The translations under genes were made by a program, and so were the position numbers. This document shows, piece by piece, positions 47,201 through 56,903 of a stretch of 64,000 nt of DNA. The stretch is from assembly GCA_023614405.1 (NCBI GenBank), contig CM042693.1, forward strand, positions 339,247,527 through 339,311,526, written 5' to 3'. The notes below the pieces were generated by a model. That model worked only from the letters and a program-made list of their open reading frames with translations. It was not told where the DNA came from and searched no databases. Position 1 is the stretch's first letter, and the number at the start of each line of letters is the position of its first letter. The DNA is from Avena insularis (Eukaryota > Streptophyta > Magnoliopsida > Poales > Poaceae).

Positions 47201-48925
47201 TCATGCAAGCAGATATTTGAGGGCTAGCATAGTTGGTTCGAGTTTTCGGAGATGGGTAACTGGCTTGGTGATCCGTGATTTGTAGCAGCGGCTTGTTAGT
47301 GGGGGCGGCAGAACATGAGACGTTCACTGTCTGATCTTGCAGGGTGAAAATCCAAGGTCTGGTCTTAATTGGTTGTGCCTGACAATGGCCTTGTTGAAGT
47401 CATTGTTTTGCGAACAAGGACCTTCTTCAGGGTGAAAACCTAAGATCTATGATCGGGCGACGGCGGCGCTTGTGCACTGTTCCCTTATTGGAGGCGTCGC
47501 TTTTGGAGAAGTTAGACTTCTGGTGATGTTAGTAATACTGTTACAAGGAATAGATTGTTGTAGCGGGGCTTTTCTTTTTTCTGTTATTTTTATTTTTTTA
47601 CTGTGTGCATCCGTAATGCCGCTAGAGCACTATGTTGTTGCAGAGGTTGGGTGTAATTGGTATCCTCGTTGATATTAATATATTCTCCTTTCCAAAAAAT
47701 ATATGCTATATTAGTTTTGACCTATCGGACAGAAATTGGATTATTCAAATAAATACCATTAGATAATCCTAAATAATTTCCATATATGGATATCCGCGTG
47801 GTATTTGGCATACCATATCCTACACCATATCTGGTTGTCAAGTTCGAAATCGGATATCCTTATTCATTGGATTTCTTCAAACTGGAATCTGGTAGGGGAG
47901 GGCGGATTAGGCGCTGCAGCGGTATGGGGCTCACAGGAGAGCGACACGGGAGCTAACCTTATTTTTTCCCCCAACTACCTGACCATAGGGATACCTATCT
48001 ACCCTTCCTAAAAAAATTAAATAAAATTAATCGATTGTCTTAATCAACAGCTATAAAAATGTATACTCAATAGTACCGGTACTTTTTCTCTATGCTTAGT
48101 TAAACTTTACAAAGTCCTATGTGTATGCGTCATATTTTCTGAAGGAGGAAACTGAAACCATGGCATCGGGAAACGTCACATACTTACCGGGTAGTAGTGT
48201 TTGCCCCCATGCTTCCCCTTGTATACGTGTATATGGAGTGGTGAGGAGTGACCTGCGGGTAGAGCGATGCCTGGAGCCGCCTGAGCTCCACCGTGTTGAC
48301 GAACGGCGTGCCGCTGCCGGTGTTCAGCAGGCACACCGGAACCCAGCTCGCCCACGCGATGAAGATCGCCTCGGACCACCAGTAGTCCGTGTTCTCGAAC
48401 GTGTCCCAGTAGTTGCTGCCCAGGTGCACGTCGAACGACGGGCTGCTGGCCTCGCCGTCGTAGTTCCCATACAAGAACACCATCCGCACCAGGTACTTGG
48501 CACCGCTCTCTGTCGGGAGCGTGTAGCAGTTCCGTTCGCCGTACGGGAAGCTCCTGAGAGTCAGCTCGGAGATATCGTTGGCACTGTTCCCTTGATCGGC
48601 GGCAATCTCGTGGTTCTCCCCGCCGTCGACGTACGGACTGTCGGAGACGTAGATGATGTCGCTTTCGTGGTCCCCGTGGTCGCTGTACGCGGCTTGCAGG
48701 CCGCAGTCGATGCTCAGGAAACCTGATTGATCATCATCTATTAACACAAACATTATTAGGAGTTAGAACTTAGAACATCTATCACAAGCGGGGGCTAATT
48801 TGACTCGCGATGGATGAAGTATCAACGATCGATGCACTTGAGATGAAAGATTAACCTTCGTGACTGGCGACATGAAGTGCTGGGGATGCTAACAGCAATG
48901 CAGCAAGGAAAACAAACAGCGCCAT
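35227..48925 (-). CDS. Receptor kinase gene A (malectin-like LRR-RLK, LRR-I type)
   Basis: Twelve exons give about 861 codons: 48925-48856, 48737-48188, 41877-41396 (or its identical copy 43592-43111), 38151-38013, 37924-37853, 37505-37428, 37272-37115, 37029-36767, 36649-36523, 36120-36055, 35950-35761 and 35617-35227. Every junction has GT-AG ends and matching phases. Exon 1 encodes a signal peptide ([20 protein letters not shown]). Residues about 24-367 form a malectin-like domain. A short LRR region follows (WMGDPC to about 460), with only about two repeats. The membrane helix is near 485-509. The kinase has GQGGFGLV, Lys in EVAVK (near 588), HRDVK (Asp near 685), DFG (near 703) and GYFDPEY, so it should be active and RD-type. 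The family acts at the plasma membrane in immunity and cell-wall sensing; the ligand is unknown. Introns 2 and 3 (4.6 and 3.2 kb) are swollen by transposons. The duplicated exon is the main doubt. Confidence 0.9.
38220..38732. other. Intron 3 of gene A, unassigned part
   Basis: This has no counterpart in the short matching intron of gene B (60905-61542), so it is probably inserted DNA. No terminal repeats or coding motifs were recognised. Confidence 0.35.
38733..39018. mobile_element. MITE-like insertion in intron 3 of gene A
   Basis: The left end GTTTGGTTCTCAGCCACAAT and the right end (reverse complement GGTTTCCGACCACATTTTGC) both lead into TTGCCAAGCC, giving imperfect terminal inverted repeats of about 30 bp. 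No clear target duplication was seen. Two direct 50-bp repeats lie inside. It is absent from gene B. Confidence 0.55.
38765..38864. repeat. Two direct 50-bp repeats
   Basis: 38765-38814 and 38815-38864 are identical units starting CAAAGTTTGGTACTTGATAT and ending ACTTTGGCTTGC. Confidence 0.9.
39328..40555. mobile_element. Diverged MITE interrupted by a LINE
   Basis: The left end GGGTGCGTCTGATTCTTAGT resembles the end of the element at 49079-49331 (reverse complement of its right end: GGGTGTGTCTAATTCTCAG). The LINE at 39455-40467 splits it. After the LINE the sequence resumes with CACTTGCAAC-type text as in the other copy. The right end is not clear. Confidence 0.45.
39455..40467 (+). mobile_element. 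5'-truncated LINE with ORF2 zf-RVT and RNase H parts
   Basis: The plus strand encodes [19 protein letters not shown] (zf-RVT) and, from 39872, an RNase H-like domain ([20 protein letters not shown] and then [12 protein letters not shown]). It continues past a TAG at 40202-40204 into [13 protein letters not shown] polyA run follows at 40467-40474. Nineteen bases (AAAAAAAGTTCGGTTGCAA) are duplicated at 39436-39454 and at 40468-40486, the expected LINE target-site duplication. It lies antisense within intron 3 of gene A and is absent from gene B. Confidence 0.88.
40589..42303. repeat. 1,715-bp tandem duplication, copy 1
   Basis: This is a direct copy of 42304-44018 with no difference found in the stretches I compared; the 161-residue ORFs are identical. 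It contains part of intron 3, the malectin exon at 41396-41877, part of intron 2, the left end of a Stowaway MITE (42009-42026) and 277 bp of the MULE left terminal repeat, where it stops abruptly. Confidence 0.92.
42304..44018. repeat. 1,715-bp tandem duplication, copy 2
   Basis: Second copy, contiguous on its right with the rest of the MULE. It contains the duplicate malectin exon at 43111-43592 with the same splice sites. Its exon is the nearer one to exon 2 in transcript order. The right boundary shares CTGCACC with copy 1. Confidence 0.92.
43111..43592 (-). other. Duplicate malectin exon of gene A
   Basis: This 482-bp exon is identical to 41396-41877. It enters with two bases carried over and leaves with one, so joining the two copies in tandem would shift the frame. 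A working mRNA must skip one of them. Confidence 0.85.
44381..44425. repeat. Short direct repeat inside the MULE
   Basis: GTGGTCCGATCGGTAAAAAC occurs twice in a row (starting at about 44382 and 44403). Confidence 0.8.
44480..44489 (+). promoter_or_regulatory. Possible TATA box inside the MULE
   Basis: GTATAAAAGG, followed by a C-rich leader-like stretch (44490-44540). It could be a captured core promoter. No convincing ORF follows. Confidence 0.35.
44809..44911. mobile_element. Stowaway MITE inside the MULE
   Basis: About 103 bp from CTCCCTCCGATCCATATTAC to the inverted copy GTAATATGGATTGGAGGGG. TA precedes it at 44807-44808; the right TA end is slightly altered. Confidence 0.75.
44999..45643 (+). 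mobile_element. LINE-type retroposon 3' relic inside the MULE
   Basis: GC-rich, non-coding sequence ending TTAATAGATCGGTGGAATTT and an A-run at 45637-45645, the style of a grass LINE 3' end. It abuts the right terminal repeat of the MULE. ORFs in it have no recognised domain. Confidence 0.45.
46140..46495. other. Intron 2 of gene A, unassigned part
   Basis: AT-rich, with TACTCTCTTTACATCATAAG near 46180, which could be a decayed MITE. No gene seen. Confidence 0.3.
46496..47697 (+). mobile_element. LINE-type retroposon 3' relic in intron 2 of gene A
   Basis: GC-rich at 46500-46760, then untranslated sequence with GGTGAAAACCTAAGATCTAT and GGGCGACGGCGGCGCTTG, which I recognise from 3' parts of grass LINEs. 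It ends with TTGATATTAATATATTCTCC and a short A-run near 47697. It opposes gene A. No RT domain is left. Confidence 0.5.
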
Positions 48926-48986
48926 TGAAACAATCACTTTACGCCAATGCGCAGTAATGACACTGGCAAAGTGAGCAATGTCTTGC

Positions 48987-48996
48987 GCATATATAC
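48987..48996 (-). promoter_or_regulatory. Putative TATA box of receptor kinase A
   Basis: The minus strand reads GTATATATGC about 65 bp upstream of the ATG at 48925, a suitable distance for a short 5' UTR. No other TATA-like motif is nearer. Confidence 0.55.
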
Positions 48997-49078
48997 TGCA
49001 CGCTAGTTAGAGATGAGAGTTGCATGCTTGCGTCAACATTGCTAATTATTATAGGTAGGCCCCTTCTTATTTTAATTT

Positions 49079-49331
49079 GGCTTTGCTAATTCTCAGCTGA
49101 CTAAGAATTAAATTAGAGCTCAGTTAGATTTCTATCCATCAAATTTGCATCGTGATCCATGCCTTCCGTAAGTTGCAAGTGGAGCTGTACTGGCACTTTT
49201 CGGTTGCAAGTGGGGTTGGAAGTCATGTTTTTAGTTGCAAGTGAGGTTACAACTAAGATATTTCTAGGTAAATAACATCACCCGACTAAGAGGTAAGGTA
49301 ATTTTAAATTAACTGAGAATTAGACACACCC
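49079..49331. mobile_element. MITE in the proximal promoter of receptor kinase A
   Basis: Imperfect terminal repeats: left GCTAATTCTCAGCTGACTAA, right end complementary to GTCTAATTCTCAGTTAA. It is about 250 bp long and AT-rich with GGTTGCAAGTGGGGTTG-type internal text. It begins about 80 bp upstream of the putative TATA box. Confidence 0.5.
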
Positions 49332-49992
49332 TATTTAATAACCGGGGCACTGTGCAGTAACTCATGGAGTCATTGTTGCACATACCAATAACTCGATGTT
49401 TTTGTTGCACAAATCATTGTCTCTACACGAAATTACTTGCAAGGAGCCGTGCCAAAAAAAAATTCTAGAGGGCTGGAGCAAGCTGGACCAGCTTGAGACC
49501 ACATGTTCCCTTGGATCCTAGGCAGCGCTGGCCCGATCCCAGCGGCCCGATGCGACCACTCGGAGGTGATGGCGGTGGCAGCTCCTGGCCGGAGACGGAG
49601 GCTGCTCCAGGTGGTCGATCGGGCTAGGAGTCCCTGGTCTGCCTCCTTTCTTTCCAGGCGGCGGCAACACGACGGGAATACCCGGAAGTGACGACAAAGA
49701 CGTTGGCAGTTCCACGTGGCACGTGGTCGATTCGGGCTCGGGCAACATCAATTTGTACCCTGGTCTGCTTCCATTCTCCCCGACGACGGCGACTCGATGT
49801 GAGGACCAGGCAATGACAGGAGCTCTTCCATTCATTTTTAACATAAGAGAATTACACAGAGAGTTATATAACTGTGATGATCCATGTATGTGACAAGTGA
49901 TAGCAATTCAAGATTTATATTAACCTAGTAGTATATATAGTTGACATATACCTTCAACGTTATTGGGCTTGGAGACGACATCATCATGGCGT
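49332..49992. other. Intergenic stretch, unassigned
   Basis: A GC-rich island at 49500-49830 has ORFs on both strands and no recognised domain. The rest is AT-rich. No gene is supported. Confidence 0.3.
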
Positions 49993-50144
49993 TTTTTAAG
50001 GAGACAACGATATATTTTTATTAATAAGTAACTAAGGACAAAACAAGACCAAAGGGAAAGAACAAATGTCACCACATCACGCACAAAAGAATCTTAATAA
50101 ACTATCCCTTGAAAACCTAAGACGATGGTCATCTCTGAGAGGGG
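49993..50144 (-). mobile_element. LINE-type retroposon 3' end, split by the Copia element
   Basis: On the minus strand it ends in TTACTTATTAATAAAAATAT followed by TCTCCTTAAAAAAC, a LINE-like tail. The Copia element at 50145-55222 interrupts it; 55223 to about 55320 should be its continuation. Confidence 0.45.
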
Positions 50145-50377
50145 TATGATCGCTAGAGGTTTTGGTTATCGATGCTTTGGCTGCATCGGCTGCGTGTTAA
50201 TATATAGCCAACATCGGCAGGATAGGTACAAGGGTTGTTGCCAACGTACGGGAGAGGTGAGAGTCCGATCTAATCTTTATACTTCAGATTAGATCGAGTA
50301 CAACAAACCTTATCAGACTAAACTACCTCAACAACTCCCGTGCGTGTCAACACACGTTACAAACACGTTCGCTAACA
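50145..50377 (-). repeat. 3' LTR of the Copia element
   Basis: The plus-strand text runs TATGATCGCTAGAGG to GTTCGCTAACA. The complement of CCCCTCCT next to it (50378-50385) is the polypurine tract. Confidence 0.85.
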
Positions 50378-50388
50378 CCCCTCCTCAA

Positions 50389-51546
50389 TCACACCGTCCT
50401 TAGGTTGAGATTGTGTTTAAACTCTTCAAGCTGCCGAGTTGGTAAAGCTTTGGTGAAGCCATCTGCCACATGATCCTTTGAAGGAATGAATCTAATCTCT
50501 AGTTGTTTGCTTGCCACTCTTTCTCTTACGAAGTGGAAGTCAATTTCAATGTGTTTAGTCCTGGCATGAAAAATTGGATTCGCAGAAAGATAGGTAGCAC
50601 CCATATTATCACACCATAAACATGAGGGCTGATTTCTTTGAATTCTGAGTTCTCCCAATAATGACTCGATCCAAATAATTTCAGCTGTTGCATTTGCTAG
50701 AGATTTGTATTCATCTTCTGTGCTTGATCTTGACATTGTTGCCTGTTTTCTAGCACTCCAAGAAATAAGGTTAGGACCAAAATATACAGCAAATCCTCCT
50801 ATGGATGTTCTATCATCTACACATCCAGTCCAGTCTGCATCTGAGAAGGCACTGACCAAAGTAGATGAGGATCTCCTGAAGGTTAGTCCAAGACTTACTG
50901 TTCCACTGACATACCTTAGTATTCTTTTTACAGCTGTCCAGTGTACAGTAGTCGGTGCATGAAGAAACTGGCATACCTTGTTTACTGAGAATGTTATATC
51001 TGATCTGGTGAGTGTCAAGTACTGTAGTGCTCCAACTATACTCCTGTACCTTGTTCCATCTTCTGGTCCTAGGAGTTCTCCTTCTGTGACAGAGAGCTTT
51101 TATGATGCTGACTGTGGTGTTGGTAATGATTTGCATTCTTTCATTCCAACCCTGTTGAGCAAATCTAAAGCATATTTCTCTTGGGTTAATGTAATACCTC
51201 GATTGAACTTTTTAACCTCAATACCCAGAAAATAATGTAAGTCACTAAGATCCTTAAGTGCAAAAGCTGAACTAAGGTCTTGAAGGAGTGAAGTAATTGC
51301 TTTGTTGGAGGAACTAGTGACAATGATGTCATCAACATATACAAGCACAAAAATCATGATACCTGACTTGTTGTATATAAACAATGATGTATCTACCTTG
51401 GATGCCAGAAAGCCAAGCTCTTGCAACTTGGAGCTTAGCTTAGAGAACCATGCCCTTGGTGCTTGCTTGAGTCCATACAATGACTTGTCAAGCTTGCACA
51501 CATGATGAGGTGCATTTGGATTCTCATATCCAGGTGGCTGCTTCAT
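50389..51546 (-). pseudogene. Copia reverse transcriptase and RNase H
   Basis: The frame at 51546-51100 has [26 protein letters not shown] (catalytic YVDD) and LHYFLGIEV. The frame at 51018-50389 has [16 protein letters not shown], then [30 protein letters not shown] and ADGFTKALP, the RNase H tail of Copia. Both are in the same frame, but a stretch at 51020-51099 is shifted, so the protein is broken once there. Confidence 0.88.
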
Positions 51547-53085
51547 GTATACCTCTTCTTCCAGAACACCATGGAGAAACGTGTTCTTTACATCGAGTTG
51601 CCTCAGGTTCCATCCTTTAGAAACTGAAACAGCTAGAACAAGTCTGATAGTAGCAGCTTTAACAACAGGACTAAAAGTATCCTCATAATCTATGTCATAC
51701 CTTTGTTTAAATCCTTCTGCTACTAATCTAGCCTTGTATCTATCAATTGTACCATCACTTTTTTTTCTTCTTAATTCTATAGACCCATTTGCAATCTATA
51801 AGATTAATGCCTTGCTTATGTGGTACTAGGTGCCAAGTTTTATTTTCTATTAAGGCCCTATACTCATCATCCATAGCTCCTTTCCAATGTGAATTTTCTA
51901 GAGCTACTTGAAGATTTTCTGGTTCATTAGCTAAACAGGATAGTCCATATCTGACGGTACATCAGTATAAGTTTTCAGTTTAGCGTTACCAGTCTGGGAT
52001 CGCGTATGATGAATTGTTGGTGCAGGTTGAGCCATAGGCGGCTCTGTCGCAGAAGATCCACGAGCGGGGACAGAGACAGATCCGCTAGTCCTGTCGGTGT
52101 CAGGAATTCTGCGCGTTGGATCACGCACGGATCCCTCTGATGATTCTGTCGGAGACGCGGTGTCGTGCGTTGATGGTGATGTCCCGCGCGTTGATGGCGA
52201 TGCGGTTTGCGGGGACTGCGCTGGAGATTCTCCTGGCGACGCGTCATGCTGGTCCCGCGGAGGGCTTGGTGGAGTCCACGCGGCGCTACTGGATTTGCTG
52301 CGCGACGAGGAGCAGCCCGGGGACGTGATGGCGAGGTGCGTCGCTGTCGTAGACTCGTGCGGTCTGCTTGGAGCTGATTGGTGTGCGCTGGACCGAGGCG
52401 GATCAGATGTTGATCCCGGTGCGAATCTTCTGGCGTAGGTTTGCACGATCTGAGGGGGATTCACCCCGTGCTCCGCGTCCCTCTCATTCACACGCGATAA
52501 CGCGTGCTGCTGTTCTCCTCCGTTCTGGCACCATTTGGCACGAGATTTTTTTCTATGCACTGCTATACCTGAGAGGAAGAACTTACAACACCAGGAATTA
52601 TAGAGTCATTAGGTGTTATACCAATGCAATGTCTTTCCCCCTGTTGATCTAACGTGGAGGAATTCTGAAGATGTTCTGGTAGGAGGAGAATTTCACGACG
52701 AAGAAGAGAGCTAGCATTTGAATGAAGACTGGAAAAAGGAAATACCGTTTCATCAAAAACAACATCGCGTGAGATGTAGACCTTATCAGATTTGACATCT
52801 AGACATTTTACCCCTTTATGCATATGATTATAACCAAGAAAGACGCATTGTTTGGAACGGAATGCTAATTTTCGTTTATTGTACGGTCTAAGATTAGGCC
52901 AGCAAGCACATCCAAAAGTGCGAACAGATGCATAATCGGGTTTTTTAGGAGCCTTTCCATGGGTGTATCATGGTCAATGACCTTGGAAGGGAGCATATTT
53001 ATCAAGTATGTGGCGGTTTGGAAGGCTTCATCCCAAAATTTCAATGGCATAGATGCATTTGCGAGTAGAGCAAGTCCAACTTATA
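51547..53085 (-). pseudogene. Copia integrase C terminus and linker to RT
   Basis: Segments in three frames: 53050-52865 (MPLKFWDEAFQTATYLINML), 52823-52563 (KCLDVKSDKVYISRDVVFDE) and 52560-51931, a Ser/Thr/Pro-rich linker. Order fits Copia pol. At least two frameshifts separate them. Confidence 0.8.
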
Positions 53086-53877
53086 CTATGTGACGATGTT
53101 TGCGCTCAGCTGAACCATTTTGTTGGTGTACATGAGCGTAGGAAACATGATGCTCAATGCCGAGTTTTTGAAAGAAGGAGTTGAGTTTTTCATACTCACC
53201 ACCCAATCAGATTGTACAATTAGGATTTTCTTATCAAATTGGCGTTCAACTAGATTCTGGAAATTGTGGAAGATTTGGAAAACATCTGACTTTTTCTTAA
53301 CGAGATAAATCCAAACATATTTGCTATAGTCATCAATAAAACTTACATAATAGGTGTATCTTCCTACAAAACTAGGTGCACGACCCCAAACATCTGAGAA
53401 TACAAGTTGCAAAGGGGAAGTGGATACACTAGTGGATCTCTCATAGGGTAATTGATGACTTTTAGCTCTTTGAAAAGAATCACAAATAGACTCAACACTA
53501 GTCTTGGTGGAACATGGTAATTCAAAATTGCTAAGAATCTGTTGAACAATTCGAAAAGAAGGATGTCCTAGACGACTATGCCACCGTGAAGCTGAGGGCT
53601 TGGTGACGCTGAAGGCTTGTTTATTCTCGACTGATGATGATGATATGAAGGGGTAGAGGCCTCGAACGCATCTACCCTTAAGCAGAATTCTCACCGTCTC
53701 CCGATCCTTAACATAAAAATACCAAGGATGAAATTTAATGTAAACATTGTTATCAAGTGTAAAACGATGAATAGAGAGGAGACTTTTGGAGGCATGTGGA
53801 ACATGTAGAACATTGTTTAGATGAAATTTTCTAGATGAGTAATTGACAATTGCATGACCAACATGACTAATGCTCAT
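53086..53877 (-). pseudogene. Copia protease end, GAG-pre-integrase and integrase
   Basis: The 263-codon frame has NNVLHVPHASKSLLSIHRFT, WHSRLGHPSFRIVQQIL (GAG-pre-integrase), LQLVFSDVWG (catalytic Asp) and SFIDDYSKYVWIYL. The second catalytic Asp segment reads IVQSDWVV where relatives have SDNGGE-like text, after which the reading goes out of frame. The zinc-binding region reads CDSFQRAKSH rather than CxxCxxxK, so the second Cys appears lost. Confidence 0.85.
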
Positions 53878-53880
53878 ACC

Positions 53881-54501
53881 TTAACCATTGGCAGCATGGA
53901 TTTGATCGCGGCCGGCATACTTGTCCTTCATGGTGAGCTTGTTAAGCTCATCGGTGATATGGTCCGTGGCACCGGTATCTCCGTACCAGTTGGTGTCCAC
54001 GCCATATGATGCTGAGTTGGCACCCTTCTCCTCCTCTTCTTCTTCATCGTCGGAGTAGCGGTGCCAGCATTTCCAGGCGCCATGCTCGGGCTTGCCGCAG
54101 ATTTGGCACGTGAGCTGGTCACGGTCCTTGTTGCCGCCCCTGCCGCCTCCACGGCGTGCAGTGTTGTTGCCGCCGCCACGACGTCCTTGGCCGCCACGGC
54201 CTCCTCCGAGACGGCCATCAGAGTTCTGGCCGCCACGTCCGCGGTGTCCTCCTCTTCTGCAGTGCGCCGAGTTGACAGAGCCCCCACTGACGGCTCCATC
54301 GGTGAGGAGCTCGATGTGGTTGTCGTAGGAGACAACCTGGGCGTATAGATCGCCCGAGGTGAGGGTGTTGGAGCCGATGACCCCGATGGCGGCGAAGAGG
54401 GGATTGTACGTGTCGTCGAGGCCGGCGAGGAGGTACTCCATGAGCCCTTCCTCTTCGATCGGTCGGCCTGCTGCCGCGAGTTCGTCCGCATAGCCCTTCA
54501 T
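53881..54501 (-). pseudogene. Copia Gag C terminus, zinc knuckle and protease start
   Basis: The 206-codon frame has YLLAGLDDTYNPLFAAI, a Gly/Arg-rich region, a CX2CX4HX4C knuckle (CQICGKPEHGAWKC), an acidic run and the protease active site WYGDTGATDHIT. It ends in TAA at 53881-53883, at a position where the frame otherwise continues unbroken into the next segment. Confidence 0.86.
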
Positions 54502-54616
54502 CTTGGTGAAGAACTAGGTGGAGGTCATGTTCTCCTTCCTCGTCCTGGCGAGGGCGACACGAAGGTTCGAGACCCGCGTTCATGACTGAGAGGCGAACAT
54601 CGTCTGGATCGCCCCC

Positions 54617-54964
54617 CTAGACTTTTGAGGCTGTGTTCATCCCGATCACAGAGACAAGAATGTCAGGTGAAAGAGTGCCCAGCAAAAAAGACAGAACCTG
54701 TTGATCTGTGGCCACCCAGTCGTCGTAGTCGGGGTTGGCCTCCTCGCTAGACTTGCCGTCCTTCTCGACGGTGACCGTCTCAGACGGCACCTTTGCCTTG
54801 GAGTCGATGAAGCTCGTCAGGCGTGCGCCGTGAATCGGCGGCAGGACTTGGGACTGCCAGACGAGGTAGTTCGCCCTCGTCAACTTCTCACTCACGGCGA
54901 TACCGGCGAATGGATTCGGCATGGCGGCACTCGAGGATGAGGAAGAGGGGGCGAGGCACATCAA
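54617..54964 (-). pseudogene. Copia Gag N terminus
   Basis: The 115-codon frame has NPFAGIAVSEKLTRANYLVW, then VLPPIHGARL and WVATDQQVLSFLLGTLSPDI, the usual start of a plant Copia Gag. A frameshift between 54617 and 54501 separates it from the rest. Confidence 0.82.
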
Positions 54965-54985
54965 TGGTTTTTAGGAAGTGGGATC

Positions 54986-54993
54986 TGATACCA
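54986..54993 (-). other. Primer-binding site of the Copia element
   Basis: The minus strand reads TGGTATCAGATC next to the LTR, the initiator-tRNA-Met primer site typical of plant Copia elements. Confidence 0.8.
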
Positions 54994-55222
54994 TATGATC
55001 GGTAGAGGTTTTGGTTAACGATGCTTTGGCTGCATCGGCTGCGTGTTAATATATAGCCAACATCGGTAGGATAGGTACAAGGGTTGTTGCCAACAGGAGA
55101 GGTGAGAGTCCGATCTAATCTTTATACTTCAGATTAGATCGAGTACAACAAATCTTATCAAACTAAACTACCTCAACAACTCCCGTGCGTGTCAACACAC
55201 GTTACAAACATGTTCCCTAACA
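54994..55222 (-). repeat. 5' LTR of the Copia element
   Basis: 229 bp, from TATGATCGGTAGAGG to GTTCCCTAACA in plus orientation. It lacks four bases of the ACGTACGGGAG text seen in the other LTR. Confidence 0.85.
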
Positions 55223-56245
55223 AGGGAAACACGCATAGCCCTAAGGATGTCCTCCGTTGGCGAATTCATGGGTGTGCGTCAGCACCACAAGAGACGAAGC
55301 AGAAGCACAGATGGGACCCAAGGTTTGTTTATTACCGTAGTAGAATCCCGCCATGAAAGATGAGAGTATAAGATCCAAGATATCATATCGTTTTGGGAAT
55401 CACTAAAAACTTGGCAGGTCAAACCAGTTTTTACATTTAGTTTTGGCTATTTTTTTCGCCACTAATCGAGATTCGCAAATTTCGCGAAATTGACAAAATT
55501 TTGGAGAAAAAAATCAGAAATTTTAGTCAGATTTAAAGTCTGGACCTTAAATTCATTATGAAAAATTAAATGAGAAGAGGTGAAATCGAACTCATGACCT
55601 TCCATACAGCCCCAGGACAATCATCCTCTTTTAACGGTTACATATTGCATTTTCTAGATTATACCGAATTTTCTGGACAAAATTATGTTTGCTCGTCCTT
55701 CACCGTAAATTTTTTCCCTGGGTTGAACATTAAAAAAAAAAAACGCAGATAGAACAAGGCTGAAGAAGAAATCCTCATGAGTACACGATCTCTCAGGACT
55801 GCATACACTAGATTCTTGAGATACCTGTTTTACTAAACCACATTTGGCGTCTGAGACATACAAAGAGAAACCTGAAAGACATGTTTCAAACCTACCGCAA
55901 ACTACTGTAACAAGTCAGAAAGTATGCCACCCATATCTCTCATGATGGCCAAGGAGACGGCGAGAAATGGAGGTTGTTGCGTCTTGCGAATTAGTTGGCT
56001 GCTAGGGTCTCACGGGGCCGACAAACTTGTGGCGTTCACTGACGGGTTCTTCTTCAATTCTACACCAGTTGAACCTTACAAAACAAGTTCGATAGTTTAC
56101 AATAACAACACTTTCACGGAATTGCCCGCCAAGTAGTGATTTAGTTGACTTTGCACTATGGAAGACCCAGTTTGTCTTGTGACCTCTTACATAACCACTA
56201 CAACATATTTTAGTGCCTCAACTTGCAATACAATGAGAAAACCTA
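55223..56245. other. Intergenic stretch, no supported gene
   Basis: The first 100 bp probably continue the retroposon at 49993-50144. The rest is AT-rich with a small unassigned ORF (55924-56136) that has no recognised domain. Confidence 0.3.
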
Positions 56246-56893
56246 GATCGGGCTTTGGAGCCGGATCGGACAGTGACGACATGGTGATGCCTATACCTTT
56301 TTGGAGGTGTTGTTCTTGAAGATTGGACTCAGAACTGGAATGCAAGCCGAGAACACGCGTCACGACCCTCTGTTAGAGCCGAGGTGCACCGACACCGGTG
56401 TCGTGCGAGATTGGTTACTTTGGATGGCATGGGTAGAGGATGGCGGATGATCCCGTGCGCGGCATCTTGGACGCATGGAAGCACTCGACGAAGTCAGCTG
56501 GTGGTAGTTTCCACTTGTGGTGATGGACTGGGATTGCGGCATTTTAGGATGATCCGGTATTCGGGGTGCCACCGGCGGATGGCAGATTGAGATGTGACCT
56601 GTCGTCAGCAGCATTTCGACTCTCGAAAGCAGGGGTGACCTGATTCTTCCCTTCTTTGCAGAATTGGTGCTCCCTCCCCCTCGGGGGCTTTGTTGGGTTA
56701 TGGCGGGTGCTTGTGAGGTGGGCTTTTAGGCCGTGTTTAGGTTGGAGGTGTCCGTTGTAACTCGTAGTTTTTTACTTGTAGTCGTAGTCTGTTTTGAGCG
56801 GTGGGTGTTTCGGCCTTTTCTTAGGCTTGTAAAGATGTTTCTTTTTCTATCGATGAATCGAAACGCAAAGTTTTTCTGTTTTTGCGAAAAAAA
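56246..56893 (+). mobile_element. LINE-type retroposon 3' relic
   Basis: Untranslated sequence ending GGCTTGTAAAGATGTTTC, then TCGATGAATCGAAACGCAAAG and an A-run at about 56885-56891, a 3'-end style I know from grass LINEs. It abuts the duplicated flank of gene B. No RT domain is left. Confidence 0.5.
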
Positions 56894-56903
56894 TTAACTA
56901 AAT

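Larger units (their letters stand above)
50145..55222 (-). mobile_element. Copia retrotransposon (minus strand)
   Basis: LTRs of about 230 bp at both ends, flanked by AGGGG (50140-50144) and AGGGA (55223-55227), probably one target duplication with one change. On the minus strand the order is LTR, primer site, gag, protease, integrase, reverse transcriptase, RNase H, polypurine tract, LTR, which is Copia order. The LTRs differ by about eight substitutions and one 4-bp indel. Frameshifts and one stop after the protease make it defective. Confidence 0.92.

Noticed and set aside
48188..48252. Ending exon 2 of gene A at the GT at 48252
   Set aside because: This would leave a phase that does not fit the next exon. 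The donor at 48187 gives the right phase and the family-like text [16 protein letters not shown].
54061..54348. Plus-strand ORF rich in Ala and Val
   Set aside because: Antisense shadow of the Gly/Arg-rich part of Copia Gag.
55924..56136. 70-codon plus-strand ORF
   Set aside because: Balanced composition but no domain, no splice or promoter context; kept as unassigned.
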